Assembly: GCF_902506375.1 (NCBI RefSeq)
Contig: NZ_LR733284.1
Span: 496,077-560,076 of the forward strand
Direction: 5' to 3'
From: Microbacterium sp. 8M
GTDB taxonomy: Bacteria > Actinomycetota > Actinomycetes > Actinomycetales > Microbacteriaceae
Length of the DNA: 64,000 nucleotides
Shown here piece after piece: positions 1 through 8,336 of this stretch (position 1 is the stretch's first letter; every line of letters starts with the position of its first letter). The translations under genes were made by a program, and so were the position numbers. The notes below the pieces were generated by a model. It searched no databases. It was given only the letters and a program-made list of their open reading frames with translations, and had not been told where the DNA came from.

Positions 1-646
1 GGCGCCACATCTGGGCGCCGTCGCCGAGGTATCCGTAGGAGAGGCCGTGTCCGCCGGTCACGCCGGCGACCGCGTCGACCATGGCGAGGAACTCGTCGGG
101 GCTCGTCGCCTCCTTCAGCCGGCCGTCGGCGTCGAGCACGCCGGCCTTGCGGCAGATGTCGGTGTTGTACATGAGCACGAAGGGGTGCGCGTCGAGCGCG
201 ATGCTCAGGCGCTTCCCGTCGACCTCGCCCTTCTTCCAGATCGGGTCCGGGAACGTCGACCCGTCCACGCCGAGATCCGCCAGCCGCGTCGTGTCCCAGG
301 TGTCCAGCAGGCCGCCCGGCGCCCAGCCCAGCACGCGCGTGGCGTGCATGATCGCGACGTCGGGCGCCCGGCCGCCGGCCGCGGCCATGGCGAGCTTCGT
401 GTAGTAGGGCGTGCCCCAGGCGAGCACCGTGGGGCGGATCTTGTAGGTGGACTGCTTGCCGTTCGCCGCGTCGAGCAGGCCCGACATGGTGACGCCGTCG
501 CCGCCGGACAGCAGATGCCAGAACTGCAGCGTGCGCGGCCCGGTGGCGGCCGCGGCGGGTGCGCAGCCGGCGAGCAGCGCCGCGCCGGCGGCGAGTCCGG
601 CGGCGCCGAGGAACTGCCGCCGGTTCAGATCGAGAGGTGGGGTCAT
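1..646 (-). CDS. Extracellular sugar-binding lipoprotein of an ABC importer (partial)
   Basis: The gene runs off the left edge, so only the first 215 codons are visible. The start at 646 is preceded by AAGGAG at good spacing. The N-terminus has a twin-arginine stretch (NRRQFLG), a hydrophobic segment and a lipobox (LAGC), so the product should be exported, probably by Tat, and lipid-anchored. The following FWHLLSGGDG and TPYYTKLAMAAAGGRAPDV segments are typical of family 1 solute-binding proteins for sugars or oligosaccharides. The permease genes would lie beyond the edge. A LacI-type operator candidate at 687-700 sits 40 bp upstream and matches one in front of the neighbouring LacI gene, so that regulator probably controls this gene. 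The substrate is unknown. Confidence 0.88.
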   Translation of the reverse strand, partial: MTPPLDLNRRQFLGAAGLAAGAALLAGCAPAAAATGPRTLQFWHLLSGGDGVTMSGLLDAANGKQSTYKIRPTVLAWGTPYYTKLAMAAAGGRAPDVAIMHATRVLGWAPGGLLDTWDTTRLADLGVDGSTFPDPIWKKGEVDGKRLSIALDAHPFVLMYNTDICRKAGVLDADGRLKEATSPDEFLAMVDAVAGVTGGHGLSYGYLGDGAQMWR

Positions 647-686
647 CGTCACTCCTTCGTGGACGATCGGGGGAACCCCGACATCA

Positions 687-700
687 TTACATCGATGAAA
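687..700. promoter_or_regulatory. Candidate LacI operator upstream of the binding-protein gene
   Basis: TTACATCGATGAAA is a near-perfect palindrome centred on CG, as LacI-family operators usually are. A 12/14 match in inverse orientation lies at 1949-1962, just upstream of the LacI gene. The assignment to that regulator is inferred from position and shared sequence. Confidence 0.6.
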
Positions 701-780
701 TGAACGGCGCAACACCCCTTCCGAGACCGGTCACGGGCCCGTGTCGCCCGGGCGGCCTTCCCCAGGGACGGTCCGGATCC

Positions 781-840
781 GTTCAGGTCGCGAAATCTGC
801 GGTTCCTGGCGAGGTTTGCCGCCGAAAGTGCGACCTGAGC
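781..840. repeat. Family I palindromic repeat, copy 1
   Basis: About 60 bp with inverted arms starting TTCAGGTCGC and ending GCGACCTGA. It lies 17 bp downstream of the LacI stop codon at 857 (minus strand). Five further copies are in this window. Confidence 0.85.
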
Positions 841-856
841 CGGGGGATCCCGCTGG

Positions 857-1903
857 TCAGTGCTCCGGGCTCCAGCCGCGCGGCGAGGCGGAAGTGCTGT
901 CGCGGATGAGGAGCTGGTGCGGCACGGTGACGGAACGGGGCGTGCCGGTCGGATCCGCGATCCGCTCGACGAGCAGGTCCACCGCGGCAGCGGCGAACTG
1001 GGCGCGGTCGATCTGCACGGTCGACAGTGCAGGCCCGGTGAAGCGCGAGAGCTCCACGTCGTCGAAGCCCGTCACCAGCACGTCGTCCGGGACGCGGATC
1101 CCGCGCTCCTGCAGCACGTGCAGGGCGCCCGCGGCGAGGGTGTCGGTGAAGCCGATGACGGCGTCGAACGGGATGCCGCGATCAAGCAGCTCGGTCATCG
1201 CCGCCGCGCCGCCGCTCATGGTCCAGTCGGCGTGGTTCGCCGTGAGCCGGGCATCCGCGGGGAGCCCCGCCTCGGCGAGCGCCTGGCGGACGCCCTGCAG
1301 TCGCAGCCGGCTCGTGGCGGTCGCGATCGCGTGCTGGTCGTCACCGCCGACGACCGCGATCCGGCGGGCGCCCCGGGCGATCACGTGCCGGGTCATCTCC
1401 GCGGCTCCCGTGACGCTGTCGATGCCGACGTGGTCGGCGAGCTGGTGCTCGACCTCGCCGATGAGCACCACGGGCAGCTGGCGGTCGGCGTCGGTGAGGG
1501 CGCTGTCCTCCAGCCGGATCGGGTTCAGGATCAGGCCGTCGACCAGGTGCGCACGGGCGCGGGAGAGCAACTCGCGTTCGCGACGCGGCTCGGATCCGGT
1601 CTGCTCGACCTGCACCGCGAGCCCTTTGACGCGCGCGGCCTGCACGATGTGGTCGAGCAGCTCCGCGGAGAACGAGGTCGCCAGGTAGGGGAGCGCGAGG
1701 GCGATCACGCCGGAGCGCCCGTTCCGCAGGCTCCGTGCGCTCAGATTGGGGACGAAGTCGAGCTTGCGCATCGCCTGCTCGACGCGCTCCCGGGTGTCCT
1801 CGCGCACGAAGGCGGCGCCGGTGACGACGTTCGACACGGTCTTCGCCGAGACGCCGGCCAGCGATGCGACGTCGCGCATGGTCGCGCGCGTGCTGCCTCC
1901 CAT
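857..1903 (-). CDS. LacI-family transcriptional regulator
   Basis: A 348-residue protein with the usual LacI layout. Residues about 8-30 form the DNA-binding helix-turn-helix (MRDVASLAGVSAKTVSNVV), followed by a hinge and a periplasmic-binding-protein-like effector domain ending in a conserved VTGFDDVELSRFTGPALSTV block. It is transcribed in the same direction as the sugar-binding lipoprotein gene downstream (starting at 646). The two upstream regions share a CG-centred palindrome, which suggests that this protein represses the transporter and itself until a sugar binds. The ligand cannot be named from sequence. Confidence 0.93.
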   Translation of the reverse strand: MGGSTRATMRDVASLAGVSAKTVSNVVTGAAFVREDTRERVEQAMRKLDFVPNLSARSLRNGRSGVIALALPYLATSFSAELLDHIVQAARVKGLAVQVEQTGSEPRRERELLSRARAHLVDGLILNPIRLEDSALTDADRQLPVVLIGEVEHQLADHVGIDSVTGAAEMTRHVIARGARRIAVVGGDDQHAIATATSRLRLQGVRQALAEAGLPADARLTANHADWTMSGGAAAMTELLDRGIPFDAVIGFTDTLAAGALHVLQERGIRVPDDVLVTGFDDVELSRFTGPALSTVQIDRAQFAAAAVDLLVERIADPTGTPRSVTVPHQLLIRDSTSASPRGWSPEH

Positions 1904-1948
1904 GCGCTCAGCCTATGCCCGCGGGCCAAGCGGCCTCGGCCGCGCGGG

Positions 1949-1962
1949 TTCTATCGATGTAA
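1949..1962. promoter_or_regulatory. Candidate autoregulatory LacI operator
   Basis: TTCTATCGATGTAA lies 46 bp upstream of the LacI start at 1903. Its reverse complement matches the site at 687-700 at 12 of 14 positions, including the first ten bases. Confidence 0.55.
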
Positions 1963-1998
1963 CGCGGAAGTGGCATCAGGGGCATTGAGCCCTAGGAT

Positions 1999-3252
1999 GT
2001 GGCGATGGGCATCGAGACGAACTGGGCCGGGAACGTGTCGTACCGCGCGGCGGCGGTGGTGCGCCCGCGCACCCGCGACGAACTGGATCGCGCACTCGCG
2101 ACACCGGGCCCGCTGCGCCCGCTCGGATCCCGGCACAGCTTCAGCACCATCGCCGACACCACGGGCACCCTCATCGACCTCGGCGCGATGCCCGCCGTCG
2201 TGGAGCAGACGGCGCCCGACGCGGTGCGCGTGTCCGGCGGGATCCGCTACGGCGAGCTCGGCGCGGAACTGCACCGCCGCGGGCTCGCTCTGTCGAACCT
2301 CGCCTCGCTGCCGCACATCTCGGTGGCCGGCGCCGTCTCCACCGGCACGCACGGATCCGGCGACGCGATCGGTTCGCTCGCCACGGCGGTCCGCGCGGTC
2401 ACCCTCGCGGGGCCCGACGGCGAGCGCACACTGCGCCGCGGCGACCCGGACTTCGCCGGGGCCGTGGTCTCGCTCGGCGCGCTCGGGCTCATGGTCGAGC
2501 TGGAGCTCGACGTGGAGCCGACGTACGACGTCGCGCAGACCGTGCACGAGGGGCCGGCGTGGGATGCGCTCCTCGCCGAGTTCGACCGGGTCACCGCGCT
2601 CGGCACCAGCGTGAGCGTCTTCAGCCGCTGGACCGACCGCGACCGCGCCGACCAGCTGTGGATCAAGAACCGCGCCGACGGCGCCGCTCTCGATGAGGCG
2701 CTGCTGGCACGGCTCGGCACCACCCCGGCCACGGTCGCGCGGCATCCGATCCTCGGTGCTCCGGCGGAGGCGTGCACCCGGCAGCTGGGCGAGGCCGGGC
2801 CGTGGCACGAGCGGCTGCCGCACTTCCGGTTCGCGTTCACGCCGTCGGCGGGGGAGGAGCTGCAGAGCGAGTACCTGGTGCCGCGGCGCGACGCGGTGCG
2901 CGCGATCGAGGCCGTGCGCCGACTGTCCGACCGGATCGCGCCGCTGCTTCTCGTGAACGAGATCCGCACCGTCGCCGCCGACGACCTGTGGCTGAGCTCG
3001 TCCTACGGAGAGCCCGCGGTCGGTCTGCACTTCACCTGGCGCCGCGATCAGCCGGCCGTCGAAGCGCTGCTGCCGGCGATCGAGGCGGCGCTGCCCGACA
3101 CCGCCCGCCCGCATTGGGGCAAGGTCTCGACGCTGGATCCGGCCGAGCTCCGCCGCCGCTATCCGCGCTGGGACGACTTCGCCGCTCTCGTGGGCCGCAT
3201 GGATCCCGCGGGCCGCTTCCGCAACGCCTACCTGGAGCGGCTCGGGCTCTGA
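1999..3252 (+). CDS. FAD-dependent alditol/xylitol oxidase
   Basis: A 417-residue flavin oxidase of the VAO/GulO type, best matching alditol (xylitol, sorbitol, glycerol) oxidases. These oxidise polyols at C1 to aldoses and make hydrogen peroxide. The N-terminal NWAGNVSYRA and GSRHSFS segments are family hallmarks, and H46 (numbered from the GTG) is the expected covalent FAD attachment site. Near the C-terminus NEIR (E321, R323) and HWGK (K375) match the active-site Glu, Arg and Lys described for Streptomyces alditol oxidase. The start could be GTG 1999 or the in-frame ATG at 2005; the ribosome site is weak. A sugar-lactone oxidase is the alternative, but the NEIR/HWGK pattern favours polyols. 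Confidence 0.85.
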   Translation: MAMGIETNWAGNVSYRAAAVVRPRTRDELDRALATPGPLRPLGSRHSFSTIADTTGTLIDLGAMPAVVEQTAPDAVRVSGGIRYGELGAELHRRGLALSNLASLPHISVAGAVSTGTHGSGDAIGSLATAVRAVTLAGPDGERTLRRGDPDFAGAVVSLGALGLMVELELDVEPTYDVAQTVHEGPAWDALLAEFDRVTALGTSVSVFSRWTDRDRADQLWIKNRADGAALDEALLARLGTTPATVARHPILGAPAEACTRQLGEAGPWHERLPHFRFAFTPSAGEELQSEYLVPRRDAVRAIEAVRRLSDRIAPLLLVNEIRTVAADDLWLSSSYGEPAVGLHFTWRRDQPAVEALLPAIEAALPDTARPHWGKVSTLDPAELRRRYPRWDDFAALVGRMDPAGRFRNAYLERLGL

Positions 3253-3320
3253 CGCCGCTCGGGCCGGCGGACGCTCTCGGGTCCGGTGGGTGCGGTGGGT
3301 CCGGTGGGTCCGGTGGATCC

Positions 3321-3381
3321 GTTCAGGTCGCAATTTCTGCTCTTCCGGCAGGTGGTTTTGCGCAGAAAGTGCGACCTGAAC
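3321..3381. repeat. Family I palindromic repeat, copy 2
   Basis: Arms GTTCAGGTCGCAATTTCTGC and GCAGAAAGTGCGACCTGAAC face each other across about 20 bp. The element starts 68 bp after the stop codon of the oxidase gene. Confidence 0.88.
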
Positions 3382-3490
3382 CGACGGGCGATCGGGCGAT
3401 CCGGTGTTCCGGCGACCGGATCCATGCCGGCGACCGGATCCATGACACCGTGTGCCGGCCCGTCGGCAGGGCGGGGCGCCGGGCCCGTAC

Positions 3491-3506
3491 ACTCACAGGC
3501 GTGAGT
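3491..3506. promoter_or_regulatory. Inverted repeat over the start of the second LacI gene
   Basis: ACTCAC-AGGC-GTGAGT is a perfect 6-bp inverted repeat overlapping the GTG start at 3501. It could be an autoregulatory operator or chance; it does not resemble the site upstream of araD. Confidence 0.3.
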
Positions 3507-4547
3507 GAGTCGAAGCCGCAGCGCGCCGTCGGGGTGCGCGATGTCGCGGCACGCGCGGGCGTCTCACGGCAGACGGTGTCGCGCGTGCTCAACGATCATC
3601 CGGATGTGGCGCCCAGCACGCACGCCCGCGTCGTGGCGGCGATGGAGGAGCTCGGCTACCGCATGAACAACGCGGCGCGCGCGCTCGGCACGCACCGCAC
3701 CCGCACGATCGGCGTGCTCGCGTCGGACGCGCTGCAGTACGGACCGTCGCGCAGCATGGCCGCGATCGAGGCCTCCGCACGCGCGGCCGGCTACTGGATC
3801 ACGGCGGCGTTCGCGGACTCCGGCGACGAGGAGTCGGTGACCGCGGCGATCGAGCACCTGAGGGCGCAGTCCGTGGATGGGCTGATCGTGTTCGCGCCGC
3901 ACGCGCGAACCCTGGACGTCCTGGACGCCCTGCGCATCGGGATCCCCACGGTGATCCTGCACGCCGCCGAGCGCGCGGACTTCACCGTGGACCAGCGGGC
4001 CGGCGCGCGCCTGGCGGTCGCGACGCTGGCGGATGCCGGCCACGAGCGGATCGCGCACCTCGCCGGTCCCGCGGACTGGCTCGAGGCGGAGGCCCGGGCG
4101 GCCGGGTTCGCGGAGGAGCTCGCCGGTCGGGGCCTGCCCGCCGGAGCGGTGTTCGACGGCGACTGGAGCCCGCGCTCCGCGCACGAGGCGGCATCCGCCG
4201 TGATCGCGTCGGGCGCGACCGCGGTGTTCGCCGCGAACGACCAGATGGCGCTCGGGCTGATCGGCGGCCTGCGTGCCGCCGGCGTCGCGGTGCCCGAGCG
4301 GATCAGCATCGTCGGCTTCGACGATGTGCCCGAGGCCGCCTACGCCTGGCCGCCGCTGACCACTGTGCGGCAGGACTTCGAGGAGCTCGCACGGCGCGCG
4401 GTCGCGCGCGTCATCGCCGAGAGCGGATCCGGCTCGTCGTCCGCGGCCACCGCGGCTGAGGCGGATGCCGCCGCGATCGCAGCGGTGGCGGATCCGATCG
4501 CTCCCGTGCTGATCCCGCGCGACTCGGTGGTCCCGCCCTCGGCCTGA
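3501..4547 (+). CDS. LacI-family transcriptional regulator, candidate arabinose regulator
   Basis: A 348-residue regulator starting at GTG 3501 (VSESKPQRAVGVRDV). The helix-turn-helix VRDVAARAGVSRQTVSRVL occupies residues about 12-30. The effector domain ends with the usual VFAANDQMALGL and IVGFDDVPEAAY motifs. A low-complexity Gly/Ser/Ala-rich stretch (around residues 312-332) near the C-terminus is unusual. It lies two genes upstream of the L-arabinose operon on the same strand and is the nearest candidate to control it, perhaps through the palindrome at 5879-5890. That link rests on position only. Family I repeat copy 3 begins 15 bp after its stop codon. Confidence 0.92.
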   Translation: MSESKPQRAVGVRDVAARAGVSRQTVSRVLNDHPDVAPSTHARVVAAMEELGYRMNNAARALGTHRTRTIGVLASDALQYGPSRSMAAIEASARAAGYWITAAFADSGDEESVTAAIEHLRAQSVDGLIVFAPHARTLDVLDALRIGIPTVILHAAERADFTVDQRAGARLAVATLADAGHERIAHLAGPADWLEAEARAAGFAEELAGRGLPAGAVFDGDWSPRSAHEAASAVIASGATAVFAANDQMALGLIGGLRAAGVAVPERISIVGFDDVPEAAYAWPPLTTVRQDFEELARRAVARVIAESGSGSSSAATAAEADAAAIAAVADPIAPVLIPRDSVVPPSA

Positions 4548-4561
4548 GTGCCCCTCCCGAC

Positions 4562-4620
4562 GCTCAGGTCGCATTTTCGGCTGTTCCCGACCGCCGTTGG
4601 AGCCGAAATTGCGACCTGAA
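4562..4620. repeat. Family I palindromic repeat, copy 3
   Basis: This more diverged copy has arms CTCAGGTCGCATTTTCGGCT and AGCCGAAATTGCGACCTGAA. The paired changes (TTTCGGCT against AGCCGAAA) keep the arms complementary, suggesting selection for the hairpin rather than the primary sequence. Confidence 0.82.
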
Positions 4621-4640
4621 GGCGGCGGTGGACGAGTTTC

Positions 4641-4649
4641 TGTGGACAA
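4641..4649. promoter_or_regulatory. DnaA-box-like nonamer upstream of the DUF559-type gene
   Basis: TGTGGACAA is the reverse complement of TTGTCCACA, the DnaA box form common in high-GC actinobacteria. It is a single box 36 bp upstream of a gene start, so it is not an origin. It could be a DnaA-regulated promoter or chance. Confidence 0.35.
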
Positions 4650-4685
4650 CCCGCACGGGCCCGCCGGAACTGCCACGGTGGAGGG

Positions 4686-5660
4686 ATGCCGCGCCGTATC
4701 CCCCTCCCCGATGATCTGGGGCCGAGCTTCACGATCCGTGATGCTCGGGCGGCCGACATCAAGCCGGGGCGGCTGCGCAGCGCCGACCTGACTCGGCCGT
4801 TCTCGGGAGTGCGCGCACGTCCCACCTCGACGGGGCTCCTGAGCGACGAGGATCCTTACGCCGCCCAGCGCGGTGCGCGCGTGGAGCGGGCGCTGCTCTA
4901 TGCGCCGCGCCTCCGGCCGGGGCAGTACTTCAGCCACGACACGGCGGCCGCGATCTACGGGGCGCCCCTTCCCCTCGAGCGGACGAGCGACGGCGGGATC
5001 GCGCGCGGCGACGACCTCGCCCTGCACGTGAGCACGCTGGGCGGCGGGCCGCTGGTGCGGACGGCCGGGGTGGTGCATCACCGCGGCGACCCGCGTCTGG
5101 TCGCCGTCACGGCGCACGCCGGCCTCGCCGTCCCGACCGCTCCGTCGACCTGGGCGCAATCGGGGGCGCATTCGGTGTCGGCGCTCATCGCGCTCGGCGA
5201 CTACTTCTGCCGGGCCTGGCGGGCTGGGGCGGGGCGCCGTGATGTGGGTCGCGCGCCGTTCGCGACGGTCAGCGAACTGAGCGCTGCGATGTCGGCAGGG
5301 CGCAGGATCGGCGCCGCGCGGCTTCGGGAAGCGATCAGCTGGATCCGCGAGGACGCCTGGTCGCCCCGCGAGTCGGAGCTGAGATATCTGCTGGTGAGTT
5401 CCGGGCTCCCCGAGCCGGCGCTCAACGTCGACCTCTTCGATGAGGACGGCGGGTTCCTCGGCTGCTGGGACATGGTGTTCTTCGCACAGAGGGTCGCGGT
5501 GGAGTATCACGGGCGGCAGCACGCCGACTCCTGGGGTGCGGACGTCGAACGGGCGGCGCGACTGCGCGCCGCCGGATGGATCATCATCGACGTGACGGCG
5601 GAGTCGCTGAGGTCGCCTGAGGTGCTGGTCCGGCGGATCCGCCTGGCGCTCAGCCGCTGA
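4686..5660 (+). CDS. DUF559/Vsr-like endonuclease-fold protein of unknown role
   Basis: A 324-residue protein. The last 90 residues hold a PD-(D/E)XK-like core: LNVDLFDEDGG, then VAVEYHGRQH, then ERAARLRAAGWIIIDVT. This matches the DUF559/very-short-patch-repair endonuclease fold. The N-terminal 200 residues resemble the AbiEi-like region often joined to this domain in actinobacteria (FSHDTAAAIYGAPLP near residue 80). Such genes are common and multicopy in Microbacteriaceae. A role in DNA repair, defence or toxin-antitoxin behaviour is suspected but unproven. No partner gene is adjacent. It sits alone between two family I repeats. Confidence 0.75.
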   Translation: MPRRIPLPDDLGPSFTIRDARAADIKPGRLRSADLTRPFSGVRARPTSTGLLSDEDPYAAQRGARVERALLYAPRLRPGQYFSHDTAAAIYGAPLPLERTSDGGIARGDDLALHVSTLGGGPLVRTAGVVHHRGDPRLVAVTAHAGLAVPTAPSTWAQSGAHSVSALIALGDYFCRAWRAGAGRRDVGRAPFATVSELSAAMSAGRRIGAARLREAISWIREDAWSPRESELRYLLVSSGLPEPALNVDLFDEDGGFLGCWDMVFFAQRVAVEYHGRQHADSWGADVERAARLRAAGWIIIDVTAESLRSPEVLVRRIRLALSR

Positions 5661-5712
5661 TTCGACGGGTCTCGTCGCACCGTCCGTGGCCCCGTTTCGG
5701 CGGTTCGTCGGG

Positions 5713-5773
5713 CTTCAGGTCGCAATTTCTGCTCTTCCTCGGAAGCGGGAACCGCAGTTATTGCGACCTGAAC
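5713..5773. repeat. Family I palindromic repeat, copy 4
   Basis: Arms begin CTTCAGGTCGCAATTTCTGC and end TTGCGACCTGAAC. It starts 52 bp after the stop codon at 5660. It is followed by a short degenerate CCAGCGCCCC repeat (about 5788-5832). Confidence 0.85.
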
Positions 5774-5878
5774 CGACGAAGAGCCGACCCCAGCGCCCGC
5801 CGACTCCAGCGCCCCGCCGATGCCAGCGCCCCGACGCCGCGGTCTTGACGCATCCGCCTGTGGGGTGTCACAATGACC

Positions 5879-5890
5879 GTGACCGGTCAC
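5879..5890. promoter_or_regulatory. Perfect palindrome upstream of araD, candidate operator
   Basis: GTGACCGGTCAC is a perfect 12-bp palindrome 41 bp upstream of the araD start, with a partial copy (TGTCACAATGAC) just before it. Position and form fit a repressor site controlling the arabinose operon. Confidence 0.55.
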
Positions 5891-5931
5891 AGTCGCCCAG
5901 GACGAGCCTCGGGCGCCACGAGAGGATCCGC

Positions 5932-6654
5932 ATGACCACCTTCGCCCCCGAGGTCGAGCAGGCCATCGCCGCCGTGCGCGCCGACGTCGCCCGGCTGCAC
6001 GCCGAGCTGGTCCGCTACGGGCTGGTGGTGTGGACCGGCGGCAACGTATCGGGGCGGGTCCGTGTCGGCGACGACCCGAGTCAGGACCTGTTCGTCATCA
6101 AGCCCTCCGGCGTGAACTACGACGACCTGGCGCCGGAGAACATGATCCTCTGCGACCTCGACGGCACCGCGATCCCCGGCACCCCGGGCAGCGACCGCAG
6201 CCCGTCGAGCGACACCGCCGCGCACGCCTACGTCTACCGGCACATGCCCGAGGTCGGCGGCGTCGTGCACACCCACTCCACCTATGCCGTGGCCTGGGCG
6301 GCGCGCGGCGAGGAGATCCCCTGCGTGATCACCGCGATGGCCGACGAGTTCGGCGGACCGATCCCGGTCGGCCCGTTCGCGATCATCGGCGACGACTCGA
6401 TCGGCCGCGGGATCGTACAGACTCTGCGTGGGCACCGCAGCCGTGCGGTGCTCATGCAGAACCACGGACCGTTCACGATCGGCGTGGACGCGAAGGACGC
6501 GGTCAAGGCCGCCGTCATGGTCGAGGACGTCGCGCGCACGGTGCACCATGCGCGCGAAGCCGGGCCGCTCATCCCGCTGCCGCAGGACGCGATCGACAGC
6601 CTCTTCGACCGTTACCAGAACGTGTACGGCCAGAGCACGGATGCCCGCCGATGA
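5932..6654 (+). CDS. araD: L-ribulose-5-phosphate 4-epimerase
   Basis: A 240-residue class II aldolase-fold enzyme that converts L-ribulose 5-phosphate to D-xylulose 5-phosphate, the last step of L-arabinose entry into the pentose phosphate pathway. It shows the substrate loop GGNVSGRV, the phosphate-binding KPSGVNYDDL, the zinc motif HTHSTYAVAWA and the C-terminal NHGPFTIG block. The ATG at 5932 gives a normal family length. It is the first gene of an operon: its stop overlaps the start of the next gene by 4 bp (ATGA). A candidate operator lies upstream. The downstream kinase and isomerase make the assignment firm. Confidence 0.93.
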   Translation: MTTFAPEVEQAIAAVRADVARLHAELVRYGLVVWTGGNVSGRVRVGDDPSQDLFVIKPSGVNYDDLAPENMILCDLDGTAIPGTPGSDRSPSSDTAAHAYVYRHMPEVGGVVHTHSTYAVAWAARGEEIPCVITAMADEFGGPIPVGPFAIIGDDSIGRGIVQTLRGHRSRAVLMQNHGPFTIGVDAKDAVKAAVMVEDVARTVHHAREAGPLIPLPQDAIDSLFDRYQNVYGQSTDARR

Positions 6655-8255
6655 CCCCGCGACGCAGCTCAGGGTCCGCCCGCGAGGACATCCTGGCAGG
6701 ACGCACGAGCCTCGGGATCGAACTCGGATCCACGCGGATCAAGGCGTGCCTGATCGGATCCGATCCCGCCGTCGTGCTGGCGACCGGATCCTCCGCCTGG
6801 GAGAACCGGCTCGAGGACGGGCTGTGGACCTACGGGCTCGATGAGGTCTGGGCCGGGTTGCAGGAGGCGTACGCCGCGCTCGTCGCCGATGCCCACGACC
6901 GCTACGGCGTGCGGCCGACGACGTTCGGCGCGCTCGGGATCTCCGCCATGATGCACGGCTATCTCGCCTTCGACGCGGCCGGCGAGCTGCTCGTGCCGTT
7001 CCGCACCTGGCGCAACACCAACACGCCGGTCGCCGCGGCCGAGCTCACCGACCTGCTCGGCGTCAACATCCCGCTGCGCTGGTCGATCGCGCACCTGCAC
7101 CAGGCCGTCGTCGACGGCGAAGCGCACGTGCCGCAGATCGCGAGCGTGAACACCCTCGCCGGCTACGTGCATGAGCGCCTGACCGGTCGGCGGGTGCTCG
7201 GCGTCGGCGACGCATCCGGCATGTTCCCGATCGACGCGGCGACCGGCGATTACGACGCCACCATGGTCGCCGCCTACGACGCGCTCGCCGGGGACCGGCT
7301 GTCCGCCCCGCTCGTCGAGCTGCTGCCCGAGGTGCGGCCGGCGGGAGCCGACGCCGGCGCGCTCACCGCCGAGGGCGCGCTGCTGCTGGACCCGTCCGGA
7401 TCCCTCGCCCCCGGCATCCCGCTGTGCCCGCCCGAGGGCGATGCCGGCACGGGCATGGTCGCCACGAATGCGGTCGCCCCGCGCACCGGCAACGTCAGCG
7501 CCGGCACGAGCATCTTCGCCATGGTCGTGCTGGAGCGGCCGCTGTCCGGGGTGCACCACGAGATCGACCTCGTCACCACGCCGTCCGGCGACGCCGTCGC
7601 CATGGTGCACTGCAACAACGGCGCCAGCGAGCTCGCCGCCTGGGCGGGGCTGTTCACGCGCTTCGCCGCAGCGGCCGGCGCCCCCGTGAGCGACGACGCC
7701 GCCTTCGAGGCGCTGTTCCGCGAGGCGCTCTCCGGCGAGGCGGACGCCGGCGGCCTGCTCGCCTACAACCACCTCGCGGGGGAGCCGATCGCCGGCCTCA
7801 CCGAGGGGCGACCGCTTGTCGTGCGCACGCCCGGCAGCGCCTTCACCCTCGCGAACTTCATGCGCGCGCAGCTCTACGGCGTGTTCGGCACGCTCGCGCT
7901 CGGCATGCGCACGCTCGCCGACGAGGGCGTGCGGCTCGACCGCATGTTCGCGCACGGGGGCATGTTCCGCACGGCGGGGGTGGCCCAGCGGTTCCTCGCC
8001 GGAGCCCTGGGCGCTCCGGTCGCCGTCGGCGAGGCCGCATCCGAGGGAGGAGCGTGGGGGATCGCCGTGCTCGCGTCGTACCTCGCCCACGCCGACGCCG
8101 TGAGCCTCGGCGACTACCTCGACCGGCAGGTGTTCGCGTCGGCGGACATCGCCGTCGCGGATCCGGATCCGGTCGACGTCGCCGGGTTCGCCGCCTACCT
8201 CGACCGCTACCGGGCGGGCCTCGCCATCGAGGCCGCCGCGGTGGGCGCCCTCTGA
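6651..8255 (+). CDS. FGGY-family sugar kinase, probable L-ribulokinase
   Basis: A 534-residue FGGY carbohydrate kinase. The N-terminal phosphate-1 motif is GIELGSTRIKACLIG; MMHGYLAFD and GNVSAGTSIFAM follow, and HGGMFRTAGVAQR lies in the C-terminal ATPase half. Its place between araD and araA implies that it phosphorylates L-ribulose. It is not the long classical araB type but the form seen in actinobacterial arabinose operons. The start overlaps the araD stop (ATGA), so the two genes are translationally coupled. A xylulokinase is the main alternative, and context argues against it. Confidence 0.85.
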   Translation: MTPRRSSGSAREDILAGRTSLGIELGSTRIKACLIGSDPAVVLATGSSAWENRLEDGLWTYGLDEVWAGLQEAYAALVADAHDRYGVRPTTFGALGISAMMHGYLAFDAAGELLVPFRTWRNTNTPVAAAELTDLLGVNIPLRWSIAHLHQAVVDGEAHVPQIASVNTLAGYVHERLTGRRVLGVGDASGMFPIDAATGDYDATMVAAYDALAGDRLSAPLVELLPEVRPAGADAGALTAEGALLLDPSGSLAPGIPLCPPEGDAGTGMVATNAVAPRTGNVSAGTSIFAMVVLERPLSGVHHEIDLVTTPSGDAVAMVHCNNGASELAAWAGLFTRFAAAAGAPVSDDAAFEALFREALSGEADAGGLLAYNHLAGEPIAGLTEGRPLVVRTPGSAFTLANFMRAQLYGVFGTLALGMRTLADEGVRLDRMFAHGGMFRTAGVAQRFLAGALGAPVAVGEAASEGGAWGIAVLASYLAHADAVSLGDYLDRQVFASADIAVADPDPVDVAGFAAYLDRYRAGLAIEAAAVGAL

Positions 8256-8336
8256 ACCACCCACGACGACCACTCACGACACGATCGATGATCATGCGGA
8301 TCCGATGATCCGCGTCCCATGAACGGAAGAACCTCG

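Noticed and set aside
4641..4649. Replication origin
   Set aside because: There is only one DnaA box, with no AT-rich unwinding region and no dnaA/dnaN nearby.
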